Shown here in pieces: positions 47,190-57,063 of a stretch of 64,000 bases of DNA. Position numbers and translations under genes: made by a program. Under the pieces are notes generated by a model, which saw only the letters and a program-made list of their open reading frames with translations, was not told the DNA's origin and made no database searches. Every line of letters begins with the position of its first letter. Within the stretch, counting starts at the first letter, position 1. Source of the DNA: JASGCP01 sp965263285 (lineage in GTDB: Bacteria; Bacteroidota; Bacteroidia; Chitinophagales; Chitinophagaceae); assembly GCA_965263285.1 (NCBI GenBank), contig CBDHHD010000016.1, forward strand, positions 1,364,001 to 1,428,000, in the 5' to 3' direction.

Positions 47190-47740
47190 CTTATTACTTT
47201 TATGTTTTCATCTTTTTCTTTACCTGTAACCTGATTATATAGCAACTTCACTTCTTCTTCACCTCTTCCTTTTACAACTTCTAAAACCTTATCTTCCATA
47301 TTATCAATCATAATGGTTGCATAACTATGCCCATTGCTACATGCTTTCTCATCTAAACTTATATGGCTTAAATTCGTTTTAGGTTCTTTAAATTCTAATG
47401 CTTTTTCAACAGCATTATTCATCATGCTTCTTACAATTGTTTCTGTGGTTTTACACAATGCCACTACCATTTTTTGTTCTTGAATCACTTGCAATAACTG
47501 TATAATAAATAATGAAAATAGTATAGTATAACTAACATACGCTTCTGCCCAGGGAGGTAAAACAACTTTTACTTTTTTATCTCGCATAACTATTCTTGAC
47601 AATTTACAATAAATATATGTTGCGTATTCTAATATAGAAAGATGTTGCCATTGTCTAACGGGTGAAAAATCGTACACTTTATATTGTTCGCCATCCTCCA
47701 TAGTGTATGTATCTTCAACATAACTCACATGTATATTAAT

Positions 47741-49341
47741 TTCAAACCCAGCGATTTTAGGTAATATGTAAATTTAATTTTTCTAATAATAACCGAGTTG
47801 TTTTATCTATTTCTGGTATAAATGATTTATCTCCGATGGCTATTTTTTTTATGTTTGCTAAATGTAAAATAATATCCCTAATAGAGAATCGTTTAGTTAA
47901 TCCATTTGTTTTAACTAATTCTACAATTTTATAAAGTATCTGCATAGCGATATGATTAATAAACATCCAAGCTTCTAGTGAGGCATCACTTTGCATATAA
48001 GTCATTTGAGACATAATGGTATTTTTATAATGATCAAAATATTGTTCTATTTCACTTCTACTTTTATATTGTATATAAATTTCTTCAGCTGATACTTCGG
48101 TTTGATTGGTAAGTAAAGCAATAGTAACCATTTGACTTTCTTTTATCGCATATTCATCTGAAATATACCGTTCAGGAAACTTAGCAATCCTATTTAAATA
48201 ATCTACCTTTTCTTCTTCTTTTAAATTCCCATTCAGATATATGTAAATATTGCCTTTGTCTATTGTTTGTTGCGTATAAAAAACATACCTATCTCTAAAT
48301 TTAAAATATTTATTAGAAATAGTAATATTGGGTAATAAATTGTATGAGATACAACTGTTATTTCTGCGTAAAAGAATAATATATTTCATTTGTAATGCAT
48401 TTAATTGTTCAATATTAGATTCAGAATAAAAACCTTTATCTGATATATATAAGGCATTTGTTAGTTCACTTTCAATCATTGTATTCTTTAAAGTACTTAC
48501 ATCTGCTATATTTCCTGGTATAAGTCTGTAAAAAAAAGGTTCATGATTAGTTGCTGAATATAAATACAAAAGACAAAATTGGGACTGAAAATTCATGTCG
48601 CTATTATAATCCATTTTAGAAATAAAAATATTTTTAGAATTGCAAACAATATCTGTTGCGTCAACTAAAATGCTATCATCTTTACTGACAAAATTTTTCA
48701 TGTAAGCTACCATTTCTACGCGCATAGATCCTATGTGTTGTAAAAAAGAATTTATGCTTTTATCTGTCACATCAGCAAGTTTTAACAAGTTACTTATATA
48801 TGAATTTCTAAGAAAATAAGACATGTTTTTTATAGGTGATTGATAGGCTATTCTACAAAAAACTAAGGATAATATCATTTGCCAATCAGAAGGGAAATAT
48901 TGTTTTAAATGTGCTTACAAGTGTTGACTAAAAACATTAATGAGACTTAAAGAAAATCCATATTCTTTTTGATACATTGTTTTGCCACTTTCCATATTAA
49001 ATTTACTGTATTCTGCTACCTTGTCTTTTAATTCTTTTTTACTGGATATTATTAAACCATCGTTTTCTGTAATAGTGCCTATAATGCCTAATGAGATTTT
49101 TTTCGCTTTCTTAAGCTCTTTATTATACTTGCTTGTAACACCATATAAATAATATTTCCCATTTATTTTTTCAATTCTGTCCCTTTAGTTCGATGCTTGG
49201 TAGCCCATTTTGAATGTGAAGATTTTGTATTCGTTTTATATTACTTATTTAGGTAACACAAAAATAAACAATTTAAAAACAAAAAACAATATTTTATATG
49301 ATTTTTGCAAAAAATATTACCTAAAAATAGCCGGGTTTGAG
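47741..49341 (-). mobile_element. IS4-superfamily insertion sequence with 6-bp target duplication
   Basis: 1601 bp. Imperfect terminal repeats TTCAAACCCAGCGATTTTAG and, inverted at the other end, CTCAAACCCGGCTATTTTTA. Flanked by ATTAAT at 47735-47740 and 49342-49347. Removing the element restores the ISL3 transposase sequence (LVIN then IHVSYV), which proves the insertion. Confidence 0.88.
47757..49205 (-). pseudogene. IS4-superfamily (IS1634-like) DDE transposase, broken
   Basis: The open part from 48878 has DSILVDATDIVCNSKNIFIS (first Asp), YISDKGFYSE (second Asp) and IQYKSRSEIEQYFDHYKNTI (the Y-R-E-K block with Glu). This is an IS4-type catalytic core. Upstream, the same frame continues through NGKYYLYGVTSKYNKELKKA to FSQHL, where a TAA at 48915-48917 interrupts it. 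Another shift lies near 49185. The family call within IS4 (IS1634-like) is tentative. The element is probably immobile unless helped in trans. Confidence 0.75.
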
Positions 49342-49510
49342 ATTAATAACTAAATTATCATCATCTTTATCAATCTTATTTACTTTCCATTCTTGTCCAT
49401 AATTTAATATTTCTGACACAAATTTGTTTAATTGCATAGTTATATATTTTTAAAAAAAAATATTATTTTTGTTATCAGTCACTAAAAAATCGTTATACCT
49501 TTTTTACATT

Positions 49511-49563
49511 CCAGCCCTTGTGGCGTAGTGGAGGCGTAGCCGAAACGGAGCCACAAGGGCTGG
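49511..49563. repeat. Hairpin CCAGCCCTTGTGG with 27-base loop, orientation B
   Basis: Same 13-bp stem and same outside flanks (TTTTTTACATT before, AAAAACCATCAACAACGTTG after) as 33353-33405, but the loop (CGTAGTGGAGGCGTAGCC...) is its reverse complement with one base different. It is a solo end of the IS481-type element, cut by the ISL3 copy at 49499. Confidence 0.9.
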
Positions 49564-49613
49564 AAAAACCATCAACAACGTTGTGAAACTAAACAATTAA
49601 ATACACAAAGTTT

Positions 49614-50363
49614 ATGCAAATTAATAAATTAAAGTTTTATGTAGTCTTGTTTCTATTTTTAATTTACAATTCTTGTTCTAAACAAGCTTCCAATTCTTCT
49701 AATACGCCACAACCCGTATTAACCAATCAATCACCTATTAATATTGATACAAATAAGGTAATAACTTTATCTCCAGCACAAACACTTGCTTTTGGTTATA
49801 CGTCCAATAATTCTTCTACCTATTTACTACCTCAAACATTTGATAATGGTTATTTTGTAGGAGTCATTAATAACAATCCCAATGATACACTTGTATTTAA
49901 TGACTCTACTTATATACTTGATAATATTCACTTTCATATAACCTCCGAGCATCGCATCCAAGGTCAGCCTTATCCCATTGAAATACATTTTGTACATAAA
50001 AACAAGATCAGTAATTCTATATTAGTAATAGCTGTTTTTGGATTACCAGGAACAACAGCTAATCCCGCTTTACAAACAATTATTGACAGTCTTCCCACTA
50101 CCCCATTTACCACTAGCCAATCTCTAAATATACCCACTTTAAATTTTACACAATTGTTGCCAAATGATCTAGCAGATTTCTACACTTATTTTCCTGGATC
50201 AGCAACATATCCCTCTCCTTATGCTACAGGATATAGATGGGTAATTCTTAAAACACCGATTGCTATATCTAATAACCAATGGCAAGCTATATCTACTCGA
50301 TACAATAACGATTTTAGAGCTATACAACCTATAGGTAGTAGAATAGTATATGTAAACAAATAG
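49614..50363 (+). CDS. Alpha-class carbonic anhydrase lipoprotein
   Basis: 249 residues. Lipobox YNSC (C21), so it is exported and lipid-anchored. QSPINI (39-44), HFHITSEH (zinc ligands H106 and H108, then E112) and IEIHFVHKN (third zinc ligand H125) match the alpha carbonic anhydrase core. It converts CO2 and bicarbonate in the periplasm. The loop that is usually LTTPPC is TYPSPYATGYRW here, so the substrate-pocket Thr is not conserved in the usual form. The start lies just after the IS481-type end, which may have replaced its promoter. Confidence 0.85.
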   Translation: MQINKLKFYVVLFLFLIYNSCSKQASNSSNTPQPVLTNQSPINIDTNKVITLSPAQTLAFGYTSNNSSTYLLPQTFDNGYFVGVINNNPNDTLVFNDSTYILDNIHFHITSEHRIQGQPYPIEIHFVHKNKISNSILVIAVFGLPGTTANPALQTIIDSLPTTPFTTSQSLNIPTLNFTQLLPNDLADFYTYFPGSATYPSPYATGYRWVILKTPIAISNNQWQAISTRYNNDFRAIQPIGSRIVYVNK

Positions 50364-50414
50364 TAATATTGTATTATATTTGTTAGTTTTCTCATTAAAC
50401 CATATAACGCATAT

Positions 50415-50888
50415 ATGAAAATTATAGAAGGTTCATTGAAGGCACTAAATGCAAAAATAGGCATTGTAATATCTCGTTTTAATGAAAATGTTACACGAAA
50501 CCTATTAGAAGGTGCTATAAGAGCACTTAAACAACACCAAATAGCAGATGAGAACATTACTGTAATATGGGTGCCAGGCGCATTTGAAATCCCTTGTATT
50601 GCGCAAACCTTAGCAAAAGATAAAAAAGTAGATGCTATTATTTGCTTAGGAGTTGTTATTAAAGGTGATACTGATCATTATGAATATGTTTGTAGTGGTG
50701 TAACAAGTGGAATAGCTCAACTATCACTTACCTATCAAATACCTATTACATTTGGTATCTTAACAACTAATACCACAGAACAAGCACTAGATAGAGCGGG
50801 GGGAAAATCGGGCAATAAAGGGTATGATGTGGCTTGCACTGCTCTTGAAATGTGTAATATTATAGGCTTAGTTTCACAAGGCTGTTAA
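50415..50888 (+). CDS. ribH: 6,7-dimethyl-8-ribityllumazine synthase
   Basis: 157 residues. Penultimate step of riboflavin synthesis, forming a large icosahedral or pentameric shell. WVPGAFEIP (52-60), GVVIKGDTDHYEYV with the catalytic His (H88) and FGILTTNTTEQALDRAG are diagnostic. Full length. TATATTTG at 50375-50382 could be its -7 box. Confidence 0.96.
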   Translation: MKIIEGSLKALNAKIGIVISRFNENVTRNLLEGAIRALKQHQIADENITVIWVPGAFEIPCIAQTLAKDKKVDAIICLGVVIKGDTDHYEYVCSGVTSGIAQLSLTYQIPITFGILTTNTTEQALDRAGGKSGNKGYDVACTALEMCNIIGLVSQGC

Positions 50889-50990
50889 TGGTTTTTAGGG
50901 CTATTGATTGGCTATCCATTTGATCTATTACACAAGCATAGGAATATAAAAAATGACTATTTTAATTTTTTGTAAGCTAAATAAAAATTA

Positions 50991-51013
50991 AAGCTAACTA
51001 AATTTGGTTATGC
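50991..51013. repeat. Solo frame-2 terminal repeat
   Basis: CTAACTAAATTTGGTTATGCC is the inverse of the frame-2 end with one change. It contains the TAG stop codon and last residues (HNQI) of the large membrane protein on the minus strand. Confidence 0.65.
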
Positions 51014-54000
51014 CTTTCATTTATTGGTGTTTCAATCCATTTGCTAATCATATATTTATTTGTATCTAATATTAACTCTACCTCGGTCCAAATTTTTAAC
51101 CCGATACCTGTTTTTATGTAATTGATCGCTTCTACTTCTGTTCTGTCACTATTATCTGGATTCTTTATATATCTACTATATTCTTGCCTTAGCTTTTCTT
51201 TTGCCATATTATCATCTATTGAAACCACATCAATCAATAATGGCTGTTTATCATCATATTCTTTAGTGCATAAATTAAAAGCTTCTTTACAATTTGCTAT
51301 TAATACTTTGTTTTTCATAAAAGCACTATGGGATAGATATATCTGAATGCCATTAAATGTACCCATTTTAAAATTATTGAATAATTCTTCTTTACCTCCC
51401 CATTTTTTGTTTTCTTTAATGCTTCGCTCTTTATAGTTACACTCTATAGGCAAGAAAATAATATCAGGTTTAAATTGATTTTTATTTTTACATTGCTCTA
51501 ATAAATATTCTAAAGCTTCTAATGAACTTTTGCTACTATTTGGTTTTTCTATAATCGCTTGACTTTGCTTTAAAATAGTTGCAAAATAATAATTGTTTTC
51601 TTGCTGAGCTACATATAAGCCCAGATCTGTTATTCCGTAAATACTATTTTCATTTTCTCCCTTTAAAAAATGCATTTTGCCCTGATCTACAAAATAATAA
51701 TACCCAATAGGATTAAATTGATGGAGTTGTTTTATTGTATTAATTTGATAGTCTTTTTGCAGTATATTTCTAAAGGTAGTATTGGATTTAAACTTTGTTA
51801 AAACATCTTTTTTAAAAGCTCTTAATTTCTCATTATCAATTACATCATCACTAATTTTTGTATTATTAGTATTTGTTTCCATTTTTTCCAATTTTTCTAA
51901 TAAATCTATTAATGGTTTTGTATATTGATTAATATCATCTTGTGAAAAAAAATCTGTATGTATCAATTTATTATTTGAAATATATTTAATTTTTTCTTTG
52001 ATTTCTGATTTTAAAAATGATATATTTTTTTTACTATTGTTAATTATATCTTTGTATATTGTAATATCAAGATTGTCTTCAAAGATATTTTTCTTTTCCA
52101 TAATTATAGAAATAAGGAATCCTGACAATAACCAATCTGCGGGGTCAGTAACTTTTTCAAAATAGATAATATTATTAACCCTATCTTTACTCTTTGTATC
52201 CTCACCAAAATTAGTCCATGACAAATAAGTGTTACCATATCTTCTATTATTGCAGAAAAATAATAGATCTTCTATTATTTCTTTATCATTCTTTGGATAT
52301 TCGTAATTAATTTTTTTTAATAATCTTAATATATCCTTAAATTCATTTGTATCGAATGTATTACTTGTATACAAATAAATAATCCAGTATTTTATACCTA
52401 ATACTAAATACTTACTATCTTTAAAAAAATCTTCGGAAGCTTTTTTTATTACTTTGTGTTGATCCGTAAATTCTGGTTCTGCAGACATTAATGCTGCATA
52501 ATCTTCAAATGTCAAGCTATTTCTTTGTTCTTGATTTAACTGATTATAGTCTGCCCTCATTTGTTCGATATATCCTTCCTCTCTTACCCACCCAAGATAA
52601 TAATACTCAAGTTGATTGATTTTTAAATATTGTTCTTGATAAGCAATTGCAATAATAAGGTTATTGATAAACTCAAAATCCTTTTTTTCTAACATATAAT
52701 AAAACAAACAGCTAATACCTCTACATACTTGCTCATAAAACTTACACAAATAAGGTAATTTTTTTGTAATTTCATTAGTAATAGCATCCTTCTTTTTATG
52801 AGGATCAAGCACATCAAAAAGCAAATAAGAAGTATTTTCTATTATTACATAATCTTTATATATTGGGTGCACATTAAACCAAATAAGCAAGCTTTGCAAA
52901 CCATAGATACTAGTTTCTTTAATGTATTTTATTATTTCTAGAGATATTCTATTATCAAATTGAGATAGATATTTATAAAAAGAATAAATTAAAGGAATGT
53001 AATGCTCATAAAGAGCTTCAGGTACACTATCTTTATTTTTTTCATATTTAAAATTCTGCCTTAATATATCATCAAATATAAAACCGTTAATCGCCTCTAA
53101 TACATCCTTATTTCCTTCTTCAATTGCAAGGCAAATAGCTTGTTGTACATAACGAAGAATTTTATCCGAAGATGTTGCAATACTATTAAAATAAGAAGAT
53201 TTTGTATTGTATTCTGAACCATGTGTTACATTACATTCCTCTCGATATTTATATAATTCTTTATAAATGAATAAGATTTCTTTAATTACTTCAACGCTAA
53301 TATTTTTTTTATATTCTTTATCATATATTTTTATGAATAAAATATCTAAATAAGAATAGTTACATTCATTTTCTTTGCTCATAGGAATACAAAAATTATT
53401 TGCAATTTCTCTTACAATTAATTTATTATCATTGACGACACCATTAAATATGGCTTTTTTAATAGCATCTATTATATCTACATCTATTTTTTGTTCTATT
53501 TTAGGGTGATTAAGTTTTTTATTTTGAATATAATTATTATATTGATTGATTAGTAGTTGATAGTTGATAATTATTTTATAAAGCTTAATTATTTCTTCTA
53601 TGTCTGATAAATTATCTGTTTTTTTATTTTTAATTATTGTATTAAAAGAGTCAAGAAGTATTTTATAATCTACTATATTTTCTTTTTTGTCTATGCTATA
53701 TCTAATTGTTTTTTTTATCTGTGACTTTAAATATTTTTTTATTGATTGCTGATGTGTAAATTTAATTGTTTCCTTTAATGTTAATAAGTAAATCCACACA
53801 AGAAATAAATATAAAAACATTGAAATCTTCAACAAATGATATATAGCTATATTTATAATAGGATCGTCCACTTTGTAATAAAATATACAAAGTATTAAAA
53901 TCAAAATTATACCACTCAATAGTAAATAATTTAAAGTTTGATCTGCTAAAATTCTTTTTTTTAAAACCACTAATGAATCTATATTTTTTTCTAAAAAAGT

Positions 54001-54519
54001 ATAGATAAAAACAAATATAGTAGGGAAAATAGCCAAAACAGTTAATGTATATCCAACTATAGATGTATCAGGTTTGACATTTGCATTTGTATATGATATG
54101 TCATAGTATAATAATATATCTGTGGCTATAAATAAATAAGATAGAAATATGATTATTAAACATCGCCATTGATACCATTTTCTATAATTAAATACAATAT
54201 CATATATCTCTTTATTGGCTTCTTTTATTTCTCTTTTTAATTCATATTTCTTTATTCCAACAATTGGTAATATATTTATAATTATGATGTAAAGAAAAAG
54301 AAAACCAAAAATATAATAGTTACATTTAATAAAATACTCAACTCCTCTTTCTTTGTGAAATACGCCTTTTAATATTACGAGATATGTAACAACCAATATA
54401 AATATAAAACAGCATATTAGTATAATATCTATTATAGGAATATCTGTTAAATTAATCTTTACCCATTTTTTATACCATATCTTTAGTTTATTTGTCCATT
54501 CTCTAAGTTTATTAAACAT
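50998..54519 (-). CDS. Large membrane protein of unknown function (1173 residues)
   Basis: Six hydrophobic helices in the first ~250 residues (about 23-50, 67-88, 118-138, 156-176, 196-215, 222-249). These are followed by about 900 mostly helical, charged residues without a motif I know. The last ~170 residues look like a compact alpha/beta domain (FKPDIIFLPIECNYKERSIK, KMGTFNGIQIYLSHSAFMKN, PLLIDVVSIDD). Its base composition is especially AT-rich and Lys/Ile/Asn-heavy, consistent with horizontal transfer. The stop codon lies in a solo frame-2 repeat end, so the natural C-terminus may be lost. The topology (membrane anchor plus long cytoplasmic sensor-like body) resembles some defence effectors, but this is speculation. 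Confidence 0.75.
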   Translation of the reverse strand: MFNKLREWTNKLKIWYKKWVKINLTDIPIIDIILICCFIFILVVTYLVILKGVFHKERGVEYFIKCNYYIFGFLFLYIIIINILPIVGIKKYELKREIKEANKEIYDIVFNYRKWYQWRCLIIIFLSYLFIATDILLYYDISYTNANVKPDTSIVGYTLTVLAIFPTIFVFIYTFLEKNIDSLVVLKKRILADQTLNYLLLSGIILILILCIFYYKVDDPIINIAIYHLLKISMFLYLFLVWIYLLTLKETIKFTHQQSIKKYLKSQIKKTIRYSIDKKENIVDYKILLDSFNTIIKNKKTDNLSDIEEIIKLYKIIINYQLLINQYNNYIQNKKLNHPKIEQKIDVDIIDAIKKAIFNGVVNDNKLIVREIANNFCIPMSKENECNYSYLDILFIKIYDKEYKKNISVEVIKEILFIYKELYKYREECNVTHGSEYNTKSSYFNSIATSSDKILRYVQQAICLAIEEGNKDVLEAINGFIFDDILRQNFKYEKNKDSVPEALYEHYIPLIYSFYKYLSQFDNRISLEIIKYIKETSIYGLQSLLIWFNVHPIYKDYVIIENTSYLLFDVLDPHKKKDAITNEITKKLPYLCKFYEQVCRGISCLFYYMLEKKDFEFINNLIIAIAYQEQYLKINQLEYYYLGWVREEGYIEQMRADYNQLNQEQRNSLTFEDYAALMSAEPEFTDQHKVIKKASEDFFKDSKYLVLGIKYWIIYLYTSNTFDTNEFKDILRLLKKINYEYPKNDKEIIEDLLFFCNNRRYGNTYLSWTNFGEDTKSKDRVNNIIYFEKVTDPADWLLSGFLISIIMEKKNIFEDNLDITIYKDIINNSKKNISFLKSEIKEKIKYISNNKLIHTDFFSQDDINQYTKPLIDLLEKLEKMETNTNNTKISDDVIDNEKLRAFKKDVLTKFKSNTTFRNILQKDYQINTIKQLHQFNPIGYYYFVDQGKMHFLKGENENSIYGITDLGLYVAQQENNYYFATILKQSQAIIEKPNSSKSSLEALEYLLEQCKNKNQFKPDIIFLPIECNYKERSIKENKKWGGKEELFNNFKMGTFNGIQIYLSHSAFMKNKVLIANCKEAFNLCTKEYDDKQPLLIDVVSIDDNMAKEKLRQEYSRYIKNPDNSDRTEVEAINYIKTGIGLKIWTEVELILDTNKYMISKWIETPINERHNQI

Positions 54520-54542
54520 AGTAGCAATATTTATTGGCTAAA

Positions 54543-54575
54543 TTCAAGGTTTAAGTGCAACACTTTTATAAAGAC
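54543..54575. repeat. Dispersed repeat CAAGGTTTAAGTGCAACA
   Basis: Best-conserved copy of a short repeat also at 708-745 and 16314-16340, with a relic near 23210. All copies are upstream of, or between, genes and end in a CACTTTTATAAAG-like tail. Confidence 0.6.
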
Positions 54576-54655
54576 AAAAAATTAAATGTAACAAAATAAA
54601 AATAATCTTTATATCTTTAATGCTAAATTCAAACAAAGTTCCAATATCTATTGCT

Positions 54656-55843
54656 TTATTTTTCTGCTTGTGAACCAATCCAAGCCATGATACCAACCCC
54701 ATATTCAATTGCTTTTTCGTCGATATCAAATAAAGGTGTATGTACACTATGAATAATTCCTTTTTCTGTATTTTGAACTCCCAAGCGAAAAAAGCAGCCT
54801 GGTATTTGTTGTGTGTAATATCCAAAATCCTCAGCCCCTAATCTAATTTCTGTTTCTTTTATTTGAGAAGCACCCATATATGTCTCTGCAAGCGCCTTTG
54901 CCATGTTTGTTGGAGTGGGATGCGAAAAAACAGAAGGATATCCTATGTCTATATGCAAATCTATTTCTCCGCCCATTGCATGAATGAGATCTATACTTTG
55001 TTTGCGTATAATTTCATGAGCTTGGTAGCGCCATTCTTCATCTAAAGATCTAAAAGTACCTATGAGCTTAACTTCACTAGGTATAACATTATGTGTATTC
55101 CCTCCATTCATAGCACAAATAGAAAGAACCGATGGTATAAGAGGTGGTTTTCTTCTAGATATAATTTGTTGCAAAGACACTACCCATTGCGAAGCCATTA
55201 TAATGGGATCAACGGTAAGATGAGGAACACCAGCATGGCCTCCTTTACCCCTGATAGTAACATATATCTCATCGGCACTTGCCATAATCTTACCTTCTTT
55301 AAAACTCATTTCACCAATAGGCAATCCAGGATGTACATGCAATCCAAAAATACTAGTAGGTGCAGGGTTTGTAAGCACACCTTGTTCTATAAGAATTTTT
55401 GCGCCTCCAGGGTTTTTTTCTTCGCCAGGCTGAAAAATAAATTTAATAGTACCTGCCCATTGATCTTTTGTTTCATGTAAAATTTTTACAGCACCTAAAA
55501 GACAAGTAGTATGTACATCATGCCCACAAGCATGCATCACTCCTTTACAAGTAGATATATACGGCACTTTATTCTCTTCTTGTATAGGCAATGCATCTAT
55601 ATCAGCGCGAAGCGCAATGGTTCGTTGAGAAGGATTTTTTCCTTCAATGCAACCTACCACTCCTGTTTCTCCTATCACGGTTGAACTAATGCCCCATTGT
55701 TGCAAGGTATTGCGAATAAACAAAGAAGTGTTTTTTTCTTGAAAGCTCAACTCTGGATGCGCATGAATATGCCTCCTAATAGCAACCATGTCGGGCCATT
55801 GTTGTTTTGACTTTTCTTTAATAATATTGATAAGTGATGTCAT
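54656..55843 (-). CDS. M20-family amidohydrolase (copy 2)
   Basis: 395 residues. Zinc-dependent aminoacylase / N-acyl-amino-acid amidohydrolase fold. IRRHIHAHPELSF, ALRADIDALPIQE, HACGHDVHTTCLLGA (metal ligands) and FQPGEE are the usual motifs. The dimerisation domain and LGAEDFGYY near the end complete it. A close paralogue lies directly upstream (55854-57047). The pair follows argF'-argB-argE on the same strand, so a role in deacylation of an arginine-pathway or salvage substrate is plausible but unproven. Confidence 0.88.
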   Translation of the reverse strand: MTSLINIIKEKSKQQWPDMVAIRRHIHAHPELSFQEKNTSLFIRNTLQQWGISSTVIGETGVVGCIEGKNPSQRTIALRADIDALPIQEENKVPYISTCKGVMHACGHDVHTTCLLGAVKILHETKDQWAGTIKFIFQPGEEKNPGGAKILIEQGVLTNPAPTSIFGLHVHPGLPIGEMSFKEGKIMASADEIYVTIRGKGGHAGVPHLTVDPIIMASQWVVSLQQIISRRKPPLIPSVLSICAMNGGNTHNVIPSEVKLIGTFRSLDEEWRYQAHEIIRKQSIDLIHAMGGEIDLHIDIGYPSVFSHPTPTNMAKALAETYMGASQIKETEIRLGAEDFGYYTQQIPGCFFRLGVQNTEKGIIHSVHTPLFDIDEKAIEYGVGIMAWIGSQAEK

Positions 55844-55853
55844 ATAAACTAAA

Positions 55854-57047
55854 TTAATGATTAGAAAAAGAGGCGGTAGCTCCTAATATAGCCATCATAT
55901 TAACTCCATATTCGTAAGCCGATTCATCTACTTTAAATGTAGAAGTATGTAACATAGAAGTATACTGTTTTTCTTTATTTCCTACTCCTATCAAAAAGAA
56001 ACAACCAGGTATTTTTTGTAAATAATATGCAAAATCTTCTCCAAATAGAAAAGGATCACAGGTCCCCACCGTAGCTTCGGGCAAGTGCTCTTTTGCTACA
56101 GCATATGCAATGCGAGTAGCTTCGGAATGATTAACAAGAGTAGGTACTCCTTCTATATATTGAACAAAAGCTTCTGCATTCATACTTTGCACAAAATCTA
56201 CCACTTGTTTTTTTATTTTTTCTTTTAGTAATCGCCTATTATCCTCATTCAAACAACGAAGCGTACCTTTAATAGTCAGTTCATTAGGTATCACATTAGT
56301 TGTATGCCCTCCATGTATACTACAAAAAGAAAGTACGGAAGGATACACTGAATTGTTTTGTCGTGAAATAATTTGTTGCAAATAAAGTATCAATTGGGAT
56401 GCAATTAAAACAATATCAGAGGTTACATGGGGTGATGCTGCATGCCCGCCATTACTTTTAATACAAATGTCTATATTATCTACACTCGCTAAAAAATAAT
56501 TCTCTTTAAAAAGTACAGAACCTTTCTCAGCAAGAGGCAATACATGCAAGCCATATATTAATTCAGGAGAAGGGTTCGATAAGATATTTTCTTTCATCAT
56601 AGACAAAGCCCCCTCTCCTATTTCTTCAGCAGGTTGAAAAATAAGCTTAACAGTACCTTCCCATTCTTCTTTTGTTTCTTGCAATATTTTTGCAGCAATC
56701 AACAAACAACTTGTATGCACATCATGACCACAAGCATGCATGATTCCTTTTTCCGTTGACATAAAGGACAAGTCGTTATCCTCTTGAATAGGTAAGGCAT
56801 CTATATCAGCGCGGAGTGCTACCACCCTGCTTGTTTTATTCTTTCCTTCTATCCAACCATATACGCCTGTTTGAGCTACTGACATATAAGGTATATGCCA
56901 ATGCGCTAATTTTTCTTGAATATAAGCAGCCGTTTTATACTCTTTAAAACTTAATTCAGGATAGGCATGTAAATGTCTTCTAATGTCTACCCATTCTTGT
57001 GCGTATTCTTTTGTCTTTTTCTTAATGTGACTAATAATATCATTCAT
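55854..57047 (-). CDS. M20-family amidohydrolase (copy 1)
   Basis: 397 residues. Same architecture as its downstream neighbour: IRRHLHAYPELSFKEY, ALRADIDALPIQED, HACGHDVHTSCLLIA, IFQPAEEIGEGA and LFGEDFAYY. It differs from copy 2 at PAEE instead of PGEE and throughout the dimerisation domain, so the two probably have different substrates. The gap to copy 2 is 10 bases. Operon member. Confidence 0.88.
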   Translation of the reverse strand: MNDIISHIKKKTKEYAQEWVDIRRHLHAYPELSFKEYKTAAYIQEKLAHWHIPYMSVAQTGVYGWIEGKNKTSRVVALRADIDALPIQEDNDLSFMSTEKGIMHACGHDVHTSCLLIAAKILQETKEEWEGTVKLIFQPAEEIGEGALSMMKENILSNPSPELIYGLHVLPLAEKGSVLFKENYFLASVDNIDICIKSNGGHAASPHVTSDIVLIASQLILYLQQIISRQNNSVYPSVLSFCSIHGGHTTNVIPNELTIKGTLRCLNEDNRRLLKEKIKKQVVDFVQSMNAEAFVQYIEGVPTLVNHSEATRIAYAVAKEHLPEATVGTCDPFLFGEDFAYYLQKIPGCFFLIGVGNKEKQYTSMLHTSTFKVDESAYEYGVNMMAILGATASFSNH

Positions 57048-57063
57048 AAATAGTAATAAATTT

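Larger units (their letters stand above)
46518..49499 (-). mobile_element. ISL3 element, third copy, interrupted by two other elements
   Basis: Outer ends GGTATAACGATTTTTTTTAT (46518) and the inverse of GGTATAACGATTTTTTAGTG (49499). The transposase reads on the minus strand: 49455-49348 (MQLNKFVSEI...DDDNLVIN), 47734-47190 (HVSYVEDTYTME... to GKEKDENIKV), and a 3' piece before 46626. Between these lie the IS4-superfamily element 47741-49341 and the repeat 46626-47189. About 480 bp present in the full copy at 19.8-20.3 kb is missing next to the latter. The N-terminal frame lacks the extra T seen in the other copies. Confidence 0.85.

Noticed and set aside
46518..49499. 8-bp target duplication for the third ISL3 copy
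   Set aside because: Flanks AGTTTTTT and TTTTTTAC share only a T-run and are offset. No duplication can be claimed.
54544..54825. Minus-strand open frame overlapping the end of an M20 gene
   Set aside because: Overlaps the real gene in another frame and includes repeat DNA.
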